Made by a program: the position numbers and the translations under genes. A stretch of DNA of 17,573 nt from Bdellovibrionales bacterium (GTDB lineage: Bacteria; Myxococcota; XYA12-FULL-58-9; SYDY01), in the NCBI GenBank assembly GCA_005801425.1, contig SYDY01000030.1, positions 1 through 17,573 of the forward strand. Direction: 5' to 3'. Below, one piece after another: positions 1-7,654 of the stretch. Every line of letters starts with the position of its first letter. Positions within the stretch are counted from its first letter, which is position 1. The notes beneath the pieces were generated by a model, which had not been told where the DNA came from, searched no databases, and worked only from the letters and a program-made list of their open reading frames with translations.

Positions 1-1590
1 AATACACTTCTTGCAAGCGTTACCTTCACACCGGCATCCAACTTTAGCAGCAGCTTTACCATCGCCACCAGCGTAAGCGATGGCGTGGCGGCTGCGGCAA
101 CGGGTTCGAAAGCGATGACAGGTACTGCTGTCAATGATGCGCCAACGGCGACCAATTTATCTGCATCAGAAACCTATACCGAAGACACCGCGTTAAATTT
201 GGTAGATATCGTGGTATCCGATGTTGACAGCGTGGTGACAGCCACACTCACACTTTCCACTCCAGCTGCGGGGTCTTTGAGCACGGCAACATCAGGCGCT
301 GTCACGTCAACCTACAATGCTGGCACAGGGGTTTGGACTGCCGGTGGCGCCGTCGCGAACGTGAATACACTTCTTGCAAGCGTTACTTTCACGCCGGCAA
401 GCAACTTTAGCAGCAGCTTTACCATCGCCACCAGCGTAAGCGATGGCGTGGCGGCTGCGGCAACGGGTTCGAAAGCGATGACAGGTATTGCTGTCAATGA
501 TGCGCCAACAGCGACCAATCTTTCTGCGGCTGAAACGTATACCGAAGACACTGCGTTAAATTTGGTGGATATCGTGGTGTTCGATGTTGACAGCATCACG
601 GTATCCGTTTTGCTCACGCTTTCGAACACCCATGCCGGATCTTTGAGCATATCAACGGTGGGCTCGGTGACATCCACCTACGATACCAATTCAGGAATAT
701 GGATGGCCACAGGCGATATTGCTGATGTGAATGCTGTGCTTGCGGAAGTTGTGTTTACACCAAGTACGGATTTTTCGGGTAGCTTTTCCATCAACACACG
801 AATCAGCGACGGTGTTGCTGCTGCGATTACCGGAACAAAAACCATGACGGGTATTCCCATCAACTATGCACCGACTGCCATCCATTTGTCATCTCCTGAA
901 AGCTACACAGAAGACACTGCGCTTGGTCTGGCGGCTATCGTCATCTCTGATGTTAACAACGACGATCTCAGTGTAACGCTCACACTTTCAGATCCCGAAG
1001 TAGGAACGCTTGATACACCAACATCAGGCAATATTATCTCTACCTACGCTGCAGATACGGGAGTTTGGACGGCTACGGGAGATATCGGCGATCTTAACAC
1101 AATACTTGCTGCTGTCGTTTATTATCCAACGGAGAACTTCAACGATGATTTCAGCATTGCAACGCGTGTTTCAGATGGCATCGCTGATGCGGTGACTGGA
1201 ACGAAAATCATCACGGGAATACCCGTGAATGATTCACCGCGGGCGACCCATTTATCTGCATCCGAAACATATACCGAAGATACCTTATTGAATTTGGTTG
1301 ATATCGTGGTATCGGATGTTGATAGTTCCCAGATTACGGCTTTATTGACACTCTCAGATCCCAGCGTGGGAACTCTAAGCACTGAAACATCCGGCGCGGT
1401 AACCTCTGTATATAACGCGGATACAGGTGTGTGGACCGCGTCCGGTGATATCCAAGACGTGAATACGTTGTTAGCCGATGTGGTTTTCAAACCTGCAGAC
1501 AATTCCGATGCAACTTTTAGTCTATCGGTCAGTGTCTCTGATGGAAACTCCGAAGATGCATCGGGGACAAAAACCTTCGCTGTGATCGCT
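1..1590 (+). repeat. Tandem 363/366-bp coding repeats in the surface protein
   Basis: Units begin at the [VI]N[DY][AS]P codon at 130, 493, 859 and 1225 (lengths 363, 366, 366 and 366 bp), preceded by the end of one more unit at 1-129. The stretch 1-148 matches 364-511 with only about eight mismatches, and much of it (roughly 41-124) is identical. Units three and four are clearly more diverged in DNA while keeping the protein pattern. This gradient indicates recent duplication or gene conversion towards the 5' side of the gene. Confidence 0.9.
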
Positions 1591-2058
1591 GTTGATGATG
1601 CGCCGGTTGCGGTCAATGACACAGCAACCGTGGAGTCTGGAAAATCGGTAATGATTGACGTGACCGCCAATGACACCGATAGCGATGGCACGATCAATTT
1701 AGGAACGGTGAATATTGTAACGCAGCCAACCGCAGGTGACGTTGCCGTAGATGATGCTGGCGTGGTGACCTATACAAGCACCAATAGTGAGAGCACTGAC
1801 ACAAACGATTCATTCACGTACACAGTCGCTGATGATGGTGACGTACGATCGAATGTTGCAACAGTAACGATCAACATTACAGGTGGCAGTATTTCTACTG
1901 ATCCAGGGCGCAGTTCTGATGGTTCGTCGCAAGGAGGCACGGGCCACGGCTGCAATTGTTATGGCGGGCAAGGCACACCGCCAACAGAATTGATCGGATT
2001 GCTTGTTGCGCTTATCGTGAGAAAAAGAAGAAAAAAAATGTTGATTCAAAAAAACTAG
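1..2058 (+). CDS. Repeat-built cadherin-like surface protein with MYXO-CTERM-like tail (5' partial)
   Basis: The frame is open from the first base, so the start lies outside the window; the GTG at 85 is only an internal codon. The protein consists of 121-122-residue beta-rich repeats. Each opens with a [VI]N[DY][AS]P motif and E[TS]YTEDT, has an acidic DV[DN][SN]-type site, and ends in an FTPxxxFxxxFxIxTxVSDG-like stretch. This resembles the cadherin-like/VCBS repeats of large adhesins, where paired Asp residues bind calcium. A different domain follows at about nt 1591-1887 (VDDAPVAVND start, TVADDGD near its end), like the cadherin-like/Big_9 type. The C-terminus has a GS-rich linker, GCNC, a hydrophobic segment and RKRRKK. 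I infer an exported, surface-anchored adhesin or matrix protein. Ligand and true length are unknown. Confidence 0.85.
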   Translation, partial: NTLLASVTFTPASNFSSSFTIATSVSDGVAAAATGSKAMTGTAVNDAPTATNLSASETYTEDTALNLVDIVVSDVDSVVTATLTLSTPAAGSLSTATSGAVTSTYNAGTGVWTAGGAVANVNTLLASVTFTPASNFSSSFTIATSVSDGVAAAATGSKAMTGIAVNDAPTATNLSAAETYTEDTALNLVDIVVFDVDSITVSVLLTLSNTHAGSLSISTVGSVTSTYDTNSGIWMATGDIADVNAVLAEVVFTPSTDFSGSFSINTRISDGVAAAITGTKTMTGIPINYAPTAIHLSSPESYTEDTALGLAAIVISDVNNDDLSVTLTLSDPEVGTLDTPTSGNIISTYAADTGVWTATGDIGDLNTILAAVVYYPTENFNDDFSIATRVSDGIADAVTGTKIITGIPVNDSPRATHLSASETYTEDTLLNLVDIVVSDVDSSQITALLTLSDPSVGTLSTETSGAVTSVYNADTGVWTASGDIQDVNTLLADVVFKPADNSDATFSLSVSVSDGNSEDASGTKTFAVIAVDDAPVAVNDTATVESGKSVMIDVTANDTDSDGTINLGTVNIVTQPTAGDVAVDDAGVVTYTSTNSESTDTNDSFTYTVADDGDVRSNVATVTINITGGSISTDPGRSSDGSSQGGTGHGCNCYGGQGTPPTELIGLLVALIVRKRRKKMLIQKN
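1942..2058 (+). other. MYXO-CTERM-like C-terminal sorting signal
   Basis: The last codons read as a Gly/Ser-rich linker, then GHGCNCYGG with Cys codons at 1951 and 1957, then a roughly 13-residue hydrophobic stretch (LIGLLVALIV) and the basic cluster RKRRKK. This is the tripartite order of MYXO-CTERM tails: a cysteine motif, a membrane helix and an Arg-rich end. Such tails are known from myxobacterial surface proteins that are processed and anchored at the cell surface. The helix is short, and several residues follow the basic cluster (MLIQKN), so this is a variant of the family pattern. Confidence 0.65.
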
Positions 2059-2220
2059 GGCGTGTAAACACTATGCGTTTCGCGACCATTTTCGTGGATT
2101 TTTTCGCGTGACGAAAAGCGAGGCCGAGACGATATGTGACATATGTCAAGCGCCGAGCGATAAGGTCACGCGGAAATAAGCCACAAAATGGACCGAAAGG
2201 AATAGTATTAACACGCCCTA
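2056..2220. mobile_element. MITE-like 161-bp palindromic element with TA target duplication
   Basis: The element spans 2058-2218 and is flanked by TA on both sides (2056-2057 and 2219-2220). The left end GGGCGTGTAAACACTAT and the reverse complement of the right end GGGCGTGTTAATACTAT agree at 15 of 17 positions. The arms continue inward: 2086-2112 pairs with 2165-2191 with few mismatches (CCATTTT, GTGG and CGCGTGAC blocks), and a perfect GACATATGTC palindrome lies near the centre. No open frame of note lies inside. Short length, terminal inverted repeats, TA duplication and foldback structure fit a non-autonomous element mobilised by an IS5/IS427-like or IS630/Tc1-like transposase. The mobilising family is inferred; no transposase is present here. 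Confidence 0.7.
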
Positions 2221-2234
2221 ATGCGCTCGAGATG

Positions 2235-2252
2235 AGGGCGTCTTCACGCCCT
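2235..2252. terminator. Small GC hairpin at the M15 gene end
   Basis: AGGGCGT (2235-2241) pairs perfectly with ACGCCCT (2246-2252) around a CTTC tetraloop, overlapping the stop codon of the minus-strand M15 gene and lying between convergent genes. There is no T-tract on either side, so rho-independent termination is doubtful. A transcript-end stabilising hairpin is equally possible. Confidence 0.3.
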
Positions 2253-3054
2253 AGCTCCAAGGCATGGATGCACCAAAAAATGCATCTTCAAGATCGAGAT
2301 CACGCCAATCGCAGTGCACATGAAATTCATATTTTTTAATAAATGTCGCACCGGCACGGTGGCAGGCTTCAACACCCTCATCGAGGCTTTTGCTTAACGG
2401 TGTAAAATCAAAGGCATCACCGTACATATGCCGAGAGTACGTGGCACCACCGAGACCCTTGTTGTAATGAGGCGATCGATAGCCTGAGTTGATCCGTATA
2501 GCGCCCAAGTCGTTGCGGATCTTTTGCAGTTTGTCGATGGTACGAGGTTGCACCACGGCGTAGGGTCCTTTGGCGGCTTGTGCTGTTTCTTTGAGCACAA
2601 AATTTGGGCTTAGCGATGCGTTGCCATTTTCGTGTTCGAGATCCAAATAGGCGAGGGGTGCCGTGTAGCGCTTGTCGCCCCCTTGGGGTGATGGATAGGC
2701 ATAGGCAGGGGGTGTGGGCTCCAAAGAAAAAACGTCAAAACATTGGGAGGCAAAACACGCCTGCCCTTGATTGGATGCGCTCAATTCGGCTTTGCAAACA
2801 CAAGGACCGTAACCACCCGCACGGCATGTTTTATAGCCATCGCTTCCATCGGAACATTCGCAACCATCCTCTTCGCCGATGTTGGCGCATGATCCGCCCA
2901 CCACCAGATCACCTTGCACAGAAGCATGGCCATCGGCACTGTCTGCACCTTCGATGAGATCGGCAATGAAGTCGTCGCCATTTTCGGAATCAGAAAGTAA
3001 ATCGCCACATGCGGTGGTGAGAAAAATAGCAAAGAATAACCATGCTCTTATCAT
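2251..3054 (-). CDS. M15-family peptidase lipoprotein, cysteine-rich N-terminus
   Basis: This 267-residue protein starts at ATG 3054. A signal peptide ends in the lipobox LTTAC (Cys16), so it should be a lipoprotein. Residues 17-50 are acidic and low in complexity. Residues 56-105 hold eight cysteines, including CEC and CVC, probably disulfide-bonded. The C-terminal domain (about 125-267) has the zinc site of M15 peptidases: SGYRS at 190-194, H209 and D216 in H-x6-D, and the H245-x-H247 motif. Members of M15 cleave D-Ala-containing peptidoglycan peptides or are hedgehog-like metallopeptidases; the PF08291-type group is closest by eye. It is the last gene of the minus-strand run, 33 bp after the hydrolase gene. 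No clear Shine-Dalgarno sequence precedes it. The peptidase fold is well supported; the substrate is inferred. Confidence 0.85.
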   Translation of the reverse strand: MIRAWLFFAIFLTTACGDLLSDSENGDDFIADLIEGADSADGHASVQGDLVVGGSCANIGEEDGCECSDGSDGYKTCRAGGYGPCVCKAELSASNQGQACFASQCFDVFSLEPTPPAYAYPSPQGGDKRYTAPLAYLDLEHENGNASLSPNFVLKETAQAAKGPYAVVQPRTIDKLQKIRNDLGAIRINSGYRSPHYNKGLGGATYSRHMYGDAFDFTPLSKSLDEGVEACHRAGATFIKKYEFHVHCDWRDLDLEDAFFGASMPWS

Positions 3055-3087
3055 AGATCGGAGGATGCATGGAACGATGAGATCGTG

Positions 3088-3939
3088 TCAAATTGCGATG
3101 GCTTGTTGGATCCATGTTCCGATGGATTGATACACCTCGGTGCGTTTGATCTCATTAAGTATTTCATGCAACTCGCCTTCGCGGCGGATGATCTTCGTCC
3201 CAATTTTTTCAGCAAGGGCTTGGCTTGCAGTAGGCGATGCAACGGGATCTGTATTGCTGTAAATAAAAAGCAAAGGTGATGGAAATGAAGTGAGTGCATT
3301 CATCTCATCTTGTCGTGCAGTGGCTTCCGTAAACCATCGTGTATTGACGACGTGAAAAATTTCCCGATCGGTGAGATATTCATCACGCTTGACTGGATCG
3401 CGTGTCAGGTTGGTTCCTGTGAGATCGTTGGCGATGGAGAGTTTGGGCGCGAGACGACCCGCCATTTTTCCAAACCAGAGTTTAATTGCAGGTGCTTTAA
3501 GTGCCAATCCCAGAAACGGATTGGTTACAATGGTGCCGGCTATTTTGGGCTTGCGGCTTGTTACGTAACTAAGAACCGCAAGCCCTCCATTGCTATGCCC
3601 CAGGATAAAGATGGGCTGGTCGGTGGGAAGTGTGGCAAAGGCGGCATCAATATCTTCGAGATATTCGTCAAAATTCATGACGTGGCCGCGTTGACCTTGG
3701 GATTTCCCATGCCCGCGAAGATCAACCGCGGTGGATGAAATACCGTATTCGGCCAAGGCGTGGGCCAATTCACGATAGCGCTGTCCGTATTCACTGTAAC
3801 CATGGACGATCAAAAGGTTGGCGTGTTGGTTGGGGGCTTGCCAGCGGGTGATATGAAGAAGTGTGCCATCACGGGATGAAACCTGACTGTCTTGTTTGGT
3901 CACATGGAGAGGGCCTGTTGCTGATTGTGTGCTGGACAT
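3088..3939 (-). CDS. Alpha/beta hydrolase, monoacylglycerol lipase/lysophospholipase type
   Basis: The 283-residue product is a serine hydrolase of the Hydrolase_4 (PldB/monoglyceride lipase) group. HGYSEYGQRY (46-55) matches the oxyanion-hole HG plus the xEHxxRY-like signature of monoglyceride lipases, and LRGHGKS (74-80) is conserved too. The nucleophile elbow is GHSNGG (Ser116). The remaining triad members are Asp231 (SNTDPV) and His258 (GELHEI). No signal peptide is evident, so it is probably cytoplasmic. It begins 7 bp after the dctQM stop, with GAAAG-rich sequence upstream as a possible weak ribosome site, and is probably translated from the same message. Family precedent suggests hydrolysis of monoacylglycerols or lysophospholipids, possibly linked to the transporter's cargo. 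Exact substrate unknown. Confidence 0.88.
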   Translation of the reverse strand: MSSTQSATGPLHVTKQDSQVSSRDGTLLHITRWQAPNQHANLLIVHGYSEYGQRYRELAHALAEYGISSTAVDLRGHGKSQGQRGHVMNFDEYLEDIDAAFATLPTDQPIFILGHSNGGLAVLSYVTSRKPKIAGTIVTNPFLGLALKAPAIKLWFGKMAGRLAPKLSIANDLTGTNLTRDPVKRDEYLTDREIFHVVNTRWFTEATARQDEMNALTSFPSPLLFIYSNTDPVASPTASQALAEKIGTKIIRREGELHEILNEIKRTEVYQSIGTWIQQAIAI

Positions 3940-3946
3940 CGTTTGG

Positions 3947-5716
3947 CTACTTTCTTTCAGACGGCGTATCCGTTTGGCGCATCAACTCTTCCACTGAGAA
4001 TACCTTGGGCGTTGTCCCTGCGTCCAGTGTTCGTTTGATGGGGAAAAGCGTGATCGCAGGGACGTAGGTAATGATGAGCAATCCAATCAGCATGACGAGC
4101 ATATAGGGGACGGTGGCACGTGTTATTTGTGAGATTGGTTTCTTAAAAAGACTGCTTGCGACAAATAAATTGATACCAAACGGTGGCGTGATAAATCCGA
4201 TTTCCAAATTAACAATGGTGATTATGGCGAGATGCAAAGGATCGATGCCTAGCATGAATCCCATGGGTGCAATCATGGGTGCAAAGAGCACGATGGCACC
4301 GAGGGATTCCATGAAACATCCGGCAACGAGCAACAAACCGTTGACTGCGAGCAGAAAAGCCGTAGGTGTCCATGCGCGGTCGATGAGCCATGTGACAGCA
4401 TGTTGTGGAAGTTGTTGGTCGATCAGGAGATCGGCAATGATGGTTGCCATGATCATGATGGCAACGAGGGCGCCAAGCATGGTTGCAGTGTGTGCTGCGA
4501 GATCCCAAAGTTTGGTCCAATGGAAATCGCGATAGACCACAATGGCGAGAAAGACTGCATAGGCCACAGAAAGAGCCGATGCTTCGGTGGGGCTGAATAG
4601 TCCGCTGTAAATACCACCCAAAATGGCAATGGGCATCATCAAGGCCGGTGCGCCACGTTTGAACGCCGATTTTTGTTTTATAAGGGCGCAGGTAGGGGCG
4701 CTGCTTGCTGCGCCTTGTCGTTTTTTAGGTGCTGTCATTACCACGGTCACGGCAAGTAACCCCGCAATCAATAAACCAGGGCCGATGCCTGCGATAAACA
4801 ACTCACTGAGATCTATGGGATGATGCTGTCCTGCGATCATGGCGTAAACCAACATGGGGATCGACGGCGGGATCACAACACCCAAGGTACCGGCAGAGGT
4901 GACGAGTCCGATTGCGCGGTCGTCGCGGTAGCCTGCGTGAATCAATGCGGGCACGACAGAGCTTCCTACGGCCATGAGCGTGGCGGGCGATGACCCACTG
5001 ATGGCAGCGAAAAGAACACATGCAACAACGGAGGCGATGCCCAAACCGCCTGGTATGTTGCCCAAACACGCATCTGCGAGTTGTACCAAACGTGATGCCA
5101 TGCTGCTTTCAGCCATGATAGCGCCAGAAAACATAAAAAATGGGATCGCGAGCAAAATATGCTGTCCGCTAAACTCAAAGATCCTATCGGCAAACAAGAT
5201 CATGCGCTGACTTGAAAAATCGCCCAAAGTGCATGGAACAAGAAATGCTGCCGATCCAAGCAACACAAATATGGGAAGTCCGTGGGGCGTATTTTCTTTT
5301 TGTGTAAACAACCAAGCGTTGCATGCGAAACCGATGGGTACTGCAGAAGCAACGCACCAGTATGGGACGGGAATGCTATCGAAAACGCCTGCGAAGCCGC
5401 CACTTTGATGCCATAGATGAAAAAGGTCGCGGGTGTGCAACGCGCCATACCAAGCGAAGATCCCGCACACGGTGGCTGCCCATAAACGATTTAACCCAAG
5501 AAGTTTTTTGGGAAAACGCCATCCTAAACAAAGATGCTCAGAGGTTTTCGTTGCGAGCACGATGCCAAACATCATAAGCCAGGGCATGAGGACAAGGGCC
5601 AAACGTTGCGCGAAAAAAAAGTGAAGACCGAGACTGCGCGACAGAACGGCAATACTCACGATGGAGCTCATGAGCAGTAAGCAGAGGGATGCTGCGTGAC
5701 GAAAAAAAACGATCAT
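3947..5716 (-). CDS. dctM: TRAP transporter permease, fused small and large subunits (DctQM)
   Basis: A polytopic membrane protein of 589 residues. The N-terminal 150 or so residues hold four hydrophobic segments in the pattern of the small DctQ subunit. The remainder is the large DctM subunit, with the conserved blocks FAAISGSSPATLMAVGSS and AGTLGVVIPPSIPM and a similar second inverted half carrying SPTEASA and LEIGFITPPFG. It carries ligand across the inner membrane using an ion gradient, after delivery by the DctP partner. The start chosen is ATG 5716, which shares its A with the TGA stop of dctP (TGATG), a sign of translational coupling; a TTG one codon earlier is less likely. The QM fusion is normal for TRAP systems that have TatT. 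Confidence 0.92.
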   Translation of the reverse strand: MIVFFRHAASLCLLLMSSIVSIAVLSRSLGLHFFFAQRLALVLMPWLMMFGIVLATKTSEHLCLGWRFPKKLLGLNRLWAATVCGIFAWYGALHTRDLFHLWHQSGGFAGVFDSIPVPYWCVASAVPIGFACNAWLFTQKENTPHGLPIFVLLGSAAFLVPCTLGDFSSQRMILFADRIFEFSGQHILLAIPFFMFSGAIMAESSMASRLVQLADACLGNIPGGLGIASVVACVLFAAISGSSPATLMAVGSSVVPALIHAGYRDDRAIGLVTSAGTLGVVIPPSIPMLVYAMIAGQHHPIDLSELFIAGIGPGLLIAGLLAVTVVMTAPKKRQGAASSAPTCALIKQKSAFKRGAPALMMPIAILGGIYSGLFSPTEASALSVAYAVFLAIVVYRDFHWTKLWDLAAHTATMLGALVAIMIMATIIADLLIDQQLPQHAVTWLIDRAWTPTAFLLAVNGLLLVAGCFMESLGAIVLFAPMIAPMGFMLGIDPLHLAIITIVNLEIGFITPPFGINLFVASSLFKKPISQITRATVPYMLVMLIGLLIITYVPAITLFPIKRTLDAGTTPKVFSVEELMRQTDTPSERK

Positions 5717-6726
5717 CAAGATGATTTACGGATGTTTTGATATTGGCGTTTGCCTTGTTGTACTTTGTCGTAAAGTGCACGTGCACCGGGTGATGCAACC
5801 TTCAGAAAATCGCGCTGTACTTTTAATGCAATAGGCATAAAGGCCGCGCGTTCATGTTCGGTTAATTCGTGAACCTTGATGCCGTAGGCTTTGAAGTTTT
5901 TTAAAAGACCTGGTGCAAGTCGTCGTACACCATCGCGTCCAAGGCGCGTGTCCTCTTCTACGTTGGCCATCATGATCCGTTGATGCGCTGCGCTTTGTTT
6001 CTCGAAAAACTGTTTGGAGTACACGATAAGCGATGGCTGATACATATGTTTGGAGACGGTGTAATGATCAATCCCTTGGTGCCATCCAGCAGCAAATGTG
6101 AATAAAGGTGTTTGGGCAAAACCATGTACAAGGCCTGTTTTGACTGATTGGAGCACTTCGGAGCTTCCCATCTCAATAGGCGCTGCGCCGTAGCCTCGCC
6201 AGGTAGCCACATGGGCTGCGGCTTCCTGGGAGCTCACACGCAACCCGACAAGATCTTGGGGTGTTCGAATAAATTTTCCACGCATGCCAAAATTCATCCA
6301 ACCATTTTCTGCCCATTGGTAGAGAACAAAACCGTAGTTTTTGAGGATTTTGCTTACGGGTTCATACAGAAAATGGTCGAAGACATGGTCGGCTTCTTCC
6401 ATGGACGCAAATAAAAACGGCAACTCGAGTACTTGAAGCTCGGGCACCAGGGTGGCAAGTGCCGCGGTGCTTCCGCCTACGACTTCCAATTGTCCTGCGC
6501 GGCATTGGCGAAACAGAGACGGTTCATCACCTTTTTGGCCACCAAAATAGGCTTTGACCTGAATGGCGCCACCGCTTTCTTTTTCCACACGTGTGCGTGT
6601 GCGCGTGAGTTGTGCTTCCCAGGGTGTGCCTTCAGGGGCAATGGTTCCGACACGGATCACGACACTTGCGTACGTGAGGGATGAGGTGAGCAGGGCAGCA
6701 AAAAATAATATGGGCTGTATTTTCAT
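5716..6726 (-). CDS. dctP: TRAP transporter periplasmic solute-binding protein (DctP family)
   Basis: A 336-residue binding protein. The start is ATG 6726: MKIQPILFFAALLTSSLTYA is a good signal peptide and the start lies 1 bp after the tatT stop. An ATG at 6780 would overlap tatT by 53 bp and bury the signal sequence. Family blocks include IRVGTIAPEGTPW, LRVSSQEAA and SVKTGLVHGFAQTP. In ordinary DctP proteins the stretch after DLKG reads like LKIRVP, and its arginine binds the substrate carboxylate; here the aligned residues read LRVSS, so that arginine seems to be Ser. A non-carboxylate ligand is therefore plausible, as proposed for TatT-linked binding proteins. The gene is coupled to tatT upstream and to dctQM downstream. 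Confidence 0.92.
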   Translation of the reverse strand: MKIQPILFFAALLTSSLTYASVVIRVGTIAPEGTPWEAQLTRTRTRVEKESGGAIQVKAYFGGQKGDEPSLFRQCRAGQLEVVGGSTAALATLVPELQVLELPFLFASMEEADHVFDHFLYEPVSKILKNYGFVLYQWAENGWMNFGMRGKFIRTPQDLVGLRVSSQEAAAHVATWRGYGAAPIEMGSSEVLQSVKTGLVHGFAQTPLFTFAAGWHQGIDHYTVSKHMYQPSLIVYSKQFFEKQSAAHQRIMMANVEEDTRLGRDGVRRLAPGLLKNFKAYGIKVHELTEHERAAFMPIALKVQRDFLKVASPGARALYDKVQQGKRQYQNIRKSS

Positions 6727-6727
6727 T

Positions 6728-7612
6728 TTAAAACAATCGATCAATTTGTGCGAGCATGCGTTTGGCTTTGGCTTGTTCAAGCAGCATTTCGGGTTCCCAT
6801 CCTGGGATGGAATTGGCGGGTGATGCTATGACGTCATTGAGCAAGGCTTCAAACAGGGTGCGGTCTTCTTTGCGTAAGGCATAAAATTCAGCGTAGAGCA
6901 CTTTGGTCATCAAAAAATCGGGGGAGAGCTGAATGGCCTTGTCGAAATGCTCTTTGCTCTTTTTCATATCTCCACCGGCAAAACTAGGTGCTTTGGCATA
7001 AAACACACCAAAATAGCGGTGCGGGGATGCATACAAAAAATCATCGTCTTTGTGCAGCACCCATTGCATCACATTGTAGATGCGATCTTTGTGAAACAGC
7101 ATGGTGGTGAATCCATCGGCGACGGCATATTGACCAAGGTTGGTTGCATACCAAAAAGCGGCAGGAATGCCCTGAGGGGACATGCTTTGGATGGCATCGT
7201 CAATTTTTATGCCGTCACGTATCTTTTTTGCGTATGCAGGGGATGCTTCAAGCATGGCCCGCTCTGCGTAAGCAATGCCTTTTTCAAAGGCCGCAACGAG
7301 TGTATCGCGTTCGGCAGAGGGATGTTGGCGAATAAATGCATCACCCAATAAATAATAGGCCCGTGATAAATTGAGAAGGAGTGCGAAATCGGTGGGTTCG
7401 GCGATCAACAGTTGTTCCCAGAGATGGATAGCGCGTTCAAGGGAGGTCTGATTGATTCGGTGTTCCCAGGCCTTGTTGGCTTCTGCGTGCATGGTATCAC
7501 GGCGCTCGGCCGATGGGATCCCGGTTGATTGTGGCTCGCGGACGCTCAACCGAGGGGTGCTGCAAGCAGGAAGCAGAAACAAAACGAAAGCAATGGGGCG
7601 AAGGCTGCGCAT
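6728..7612 (-). CDS. tatT: TRAP transporter TatT component lipoprotein
   Basis: A 294-residue lipoprotein beginning at ATG 7612 with a signal peptide ending in LLPAC (Cys17). The body is helical and resembles TatT (TRAP-associated T component) proteins. Visible blocks include LLLNLSRAYYLLGDAF, AIQSMSPQGIPAAFWYATNLG and YGVFYAKAPSF-like text (here YFGVFYAKAPSFAGGDMKKSKEHFDKA), containing TPR-like helices. In Treponema pallidum, TatT forms a trimer with pores and pairs with the binding protein TatP; that is literature knowledge, not visible here. It is expected in the periplasm, anchored to a membrane and docked to the DctP encoded next. It lies 42 bp after the asnB stop. I see no convincing Shine-Dalgarno sequence. 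Confidence 0.88.
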   Translation of the reverse strand: MRSLRPIAFVLFLLPACSTPRLSVREPQSTGIPSAERRDTMHAEANKAWEHRINQTSLERAIHLWEQLLIAEPTDFALLLNLSRAYYLLGDAFIRQHPSAERDTLVAAFEKGIAYAERAMLEASPAYAKKIRDGIKIDDAIQSMSPQGIPAAFWYATNLGQYAVADGFTTMLFHKDRIYNVMQWVLHKDDDFLYASPHRYFGVFYAKAPSFAGGDMKKSKEHFDKAIQLSPDFLMTKVLYAEFYALRKEDRTLFEALLNDVIASPANSIPGWEPEMLLEQAKAKRMLAQIDRLF

Positions 7613-7654
7613 ATAAGGGGGTGTCTTGCCACAGCATACTGGGTTGTCAATAGG

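Noticed and set aside
1122-1697. 191-codon minus-strand frame opposite the surface-protein repeats
   Set aside because: It is an antisense shadow of the repeat-coding sequence; its repeated pattern mirrors the plus-strand repeats.
2136-2339. 67-codon plus-strand frame spanning the MITE and the M15 gene end
   Set aside because: It crosses the element boundary and is antisense to a well-supported gene; no ribosome site or family resemblance.
7613-7654. TTGACA on the minus strand (7650-7645) as a -35 box for tatT
   Set aside because: At 16-18 bp spacing the -10 position reads CAAGAC/AAGACA, far from consensus, and the gap is only 42 bp in a co-directional gene run. A chance match is likely.
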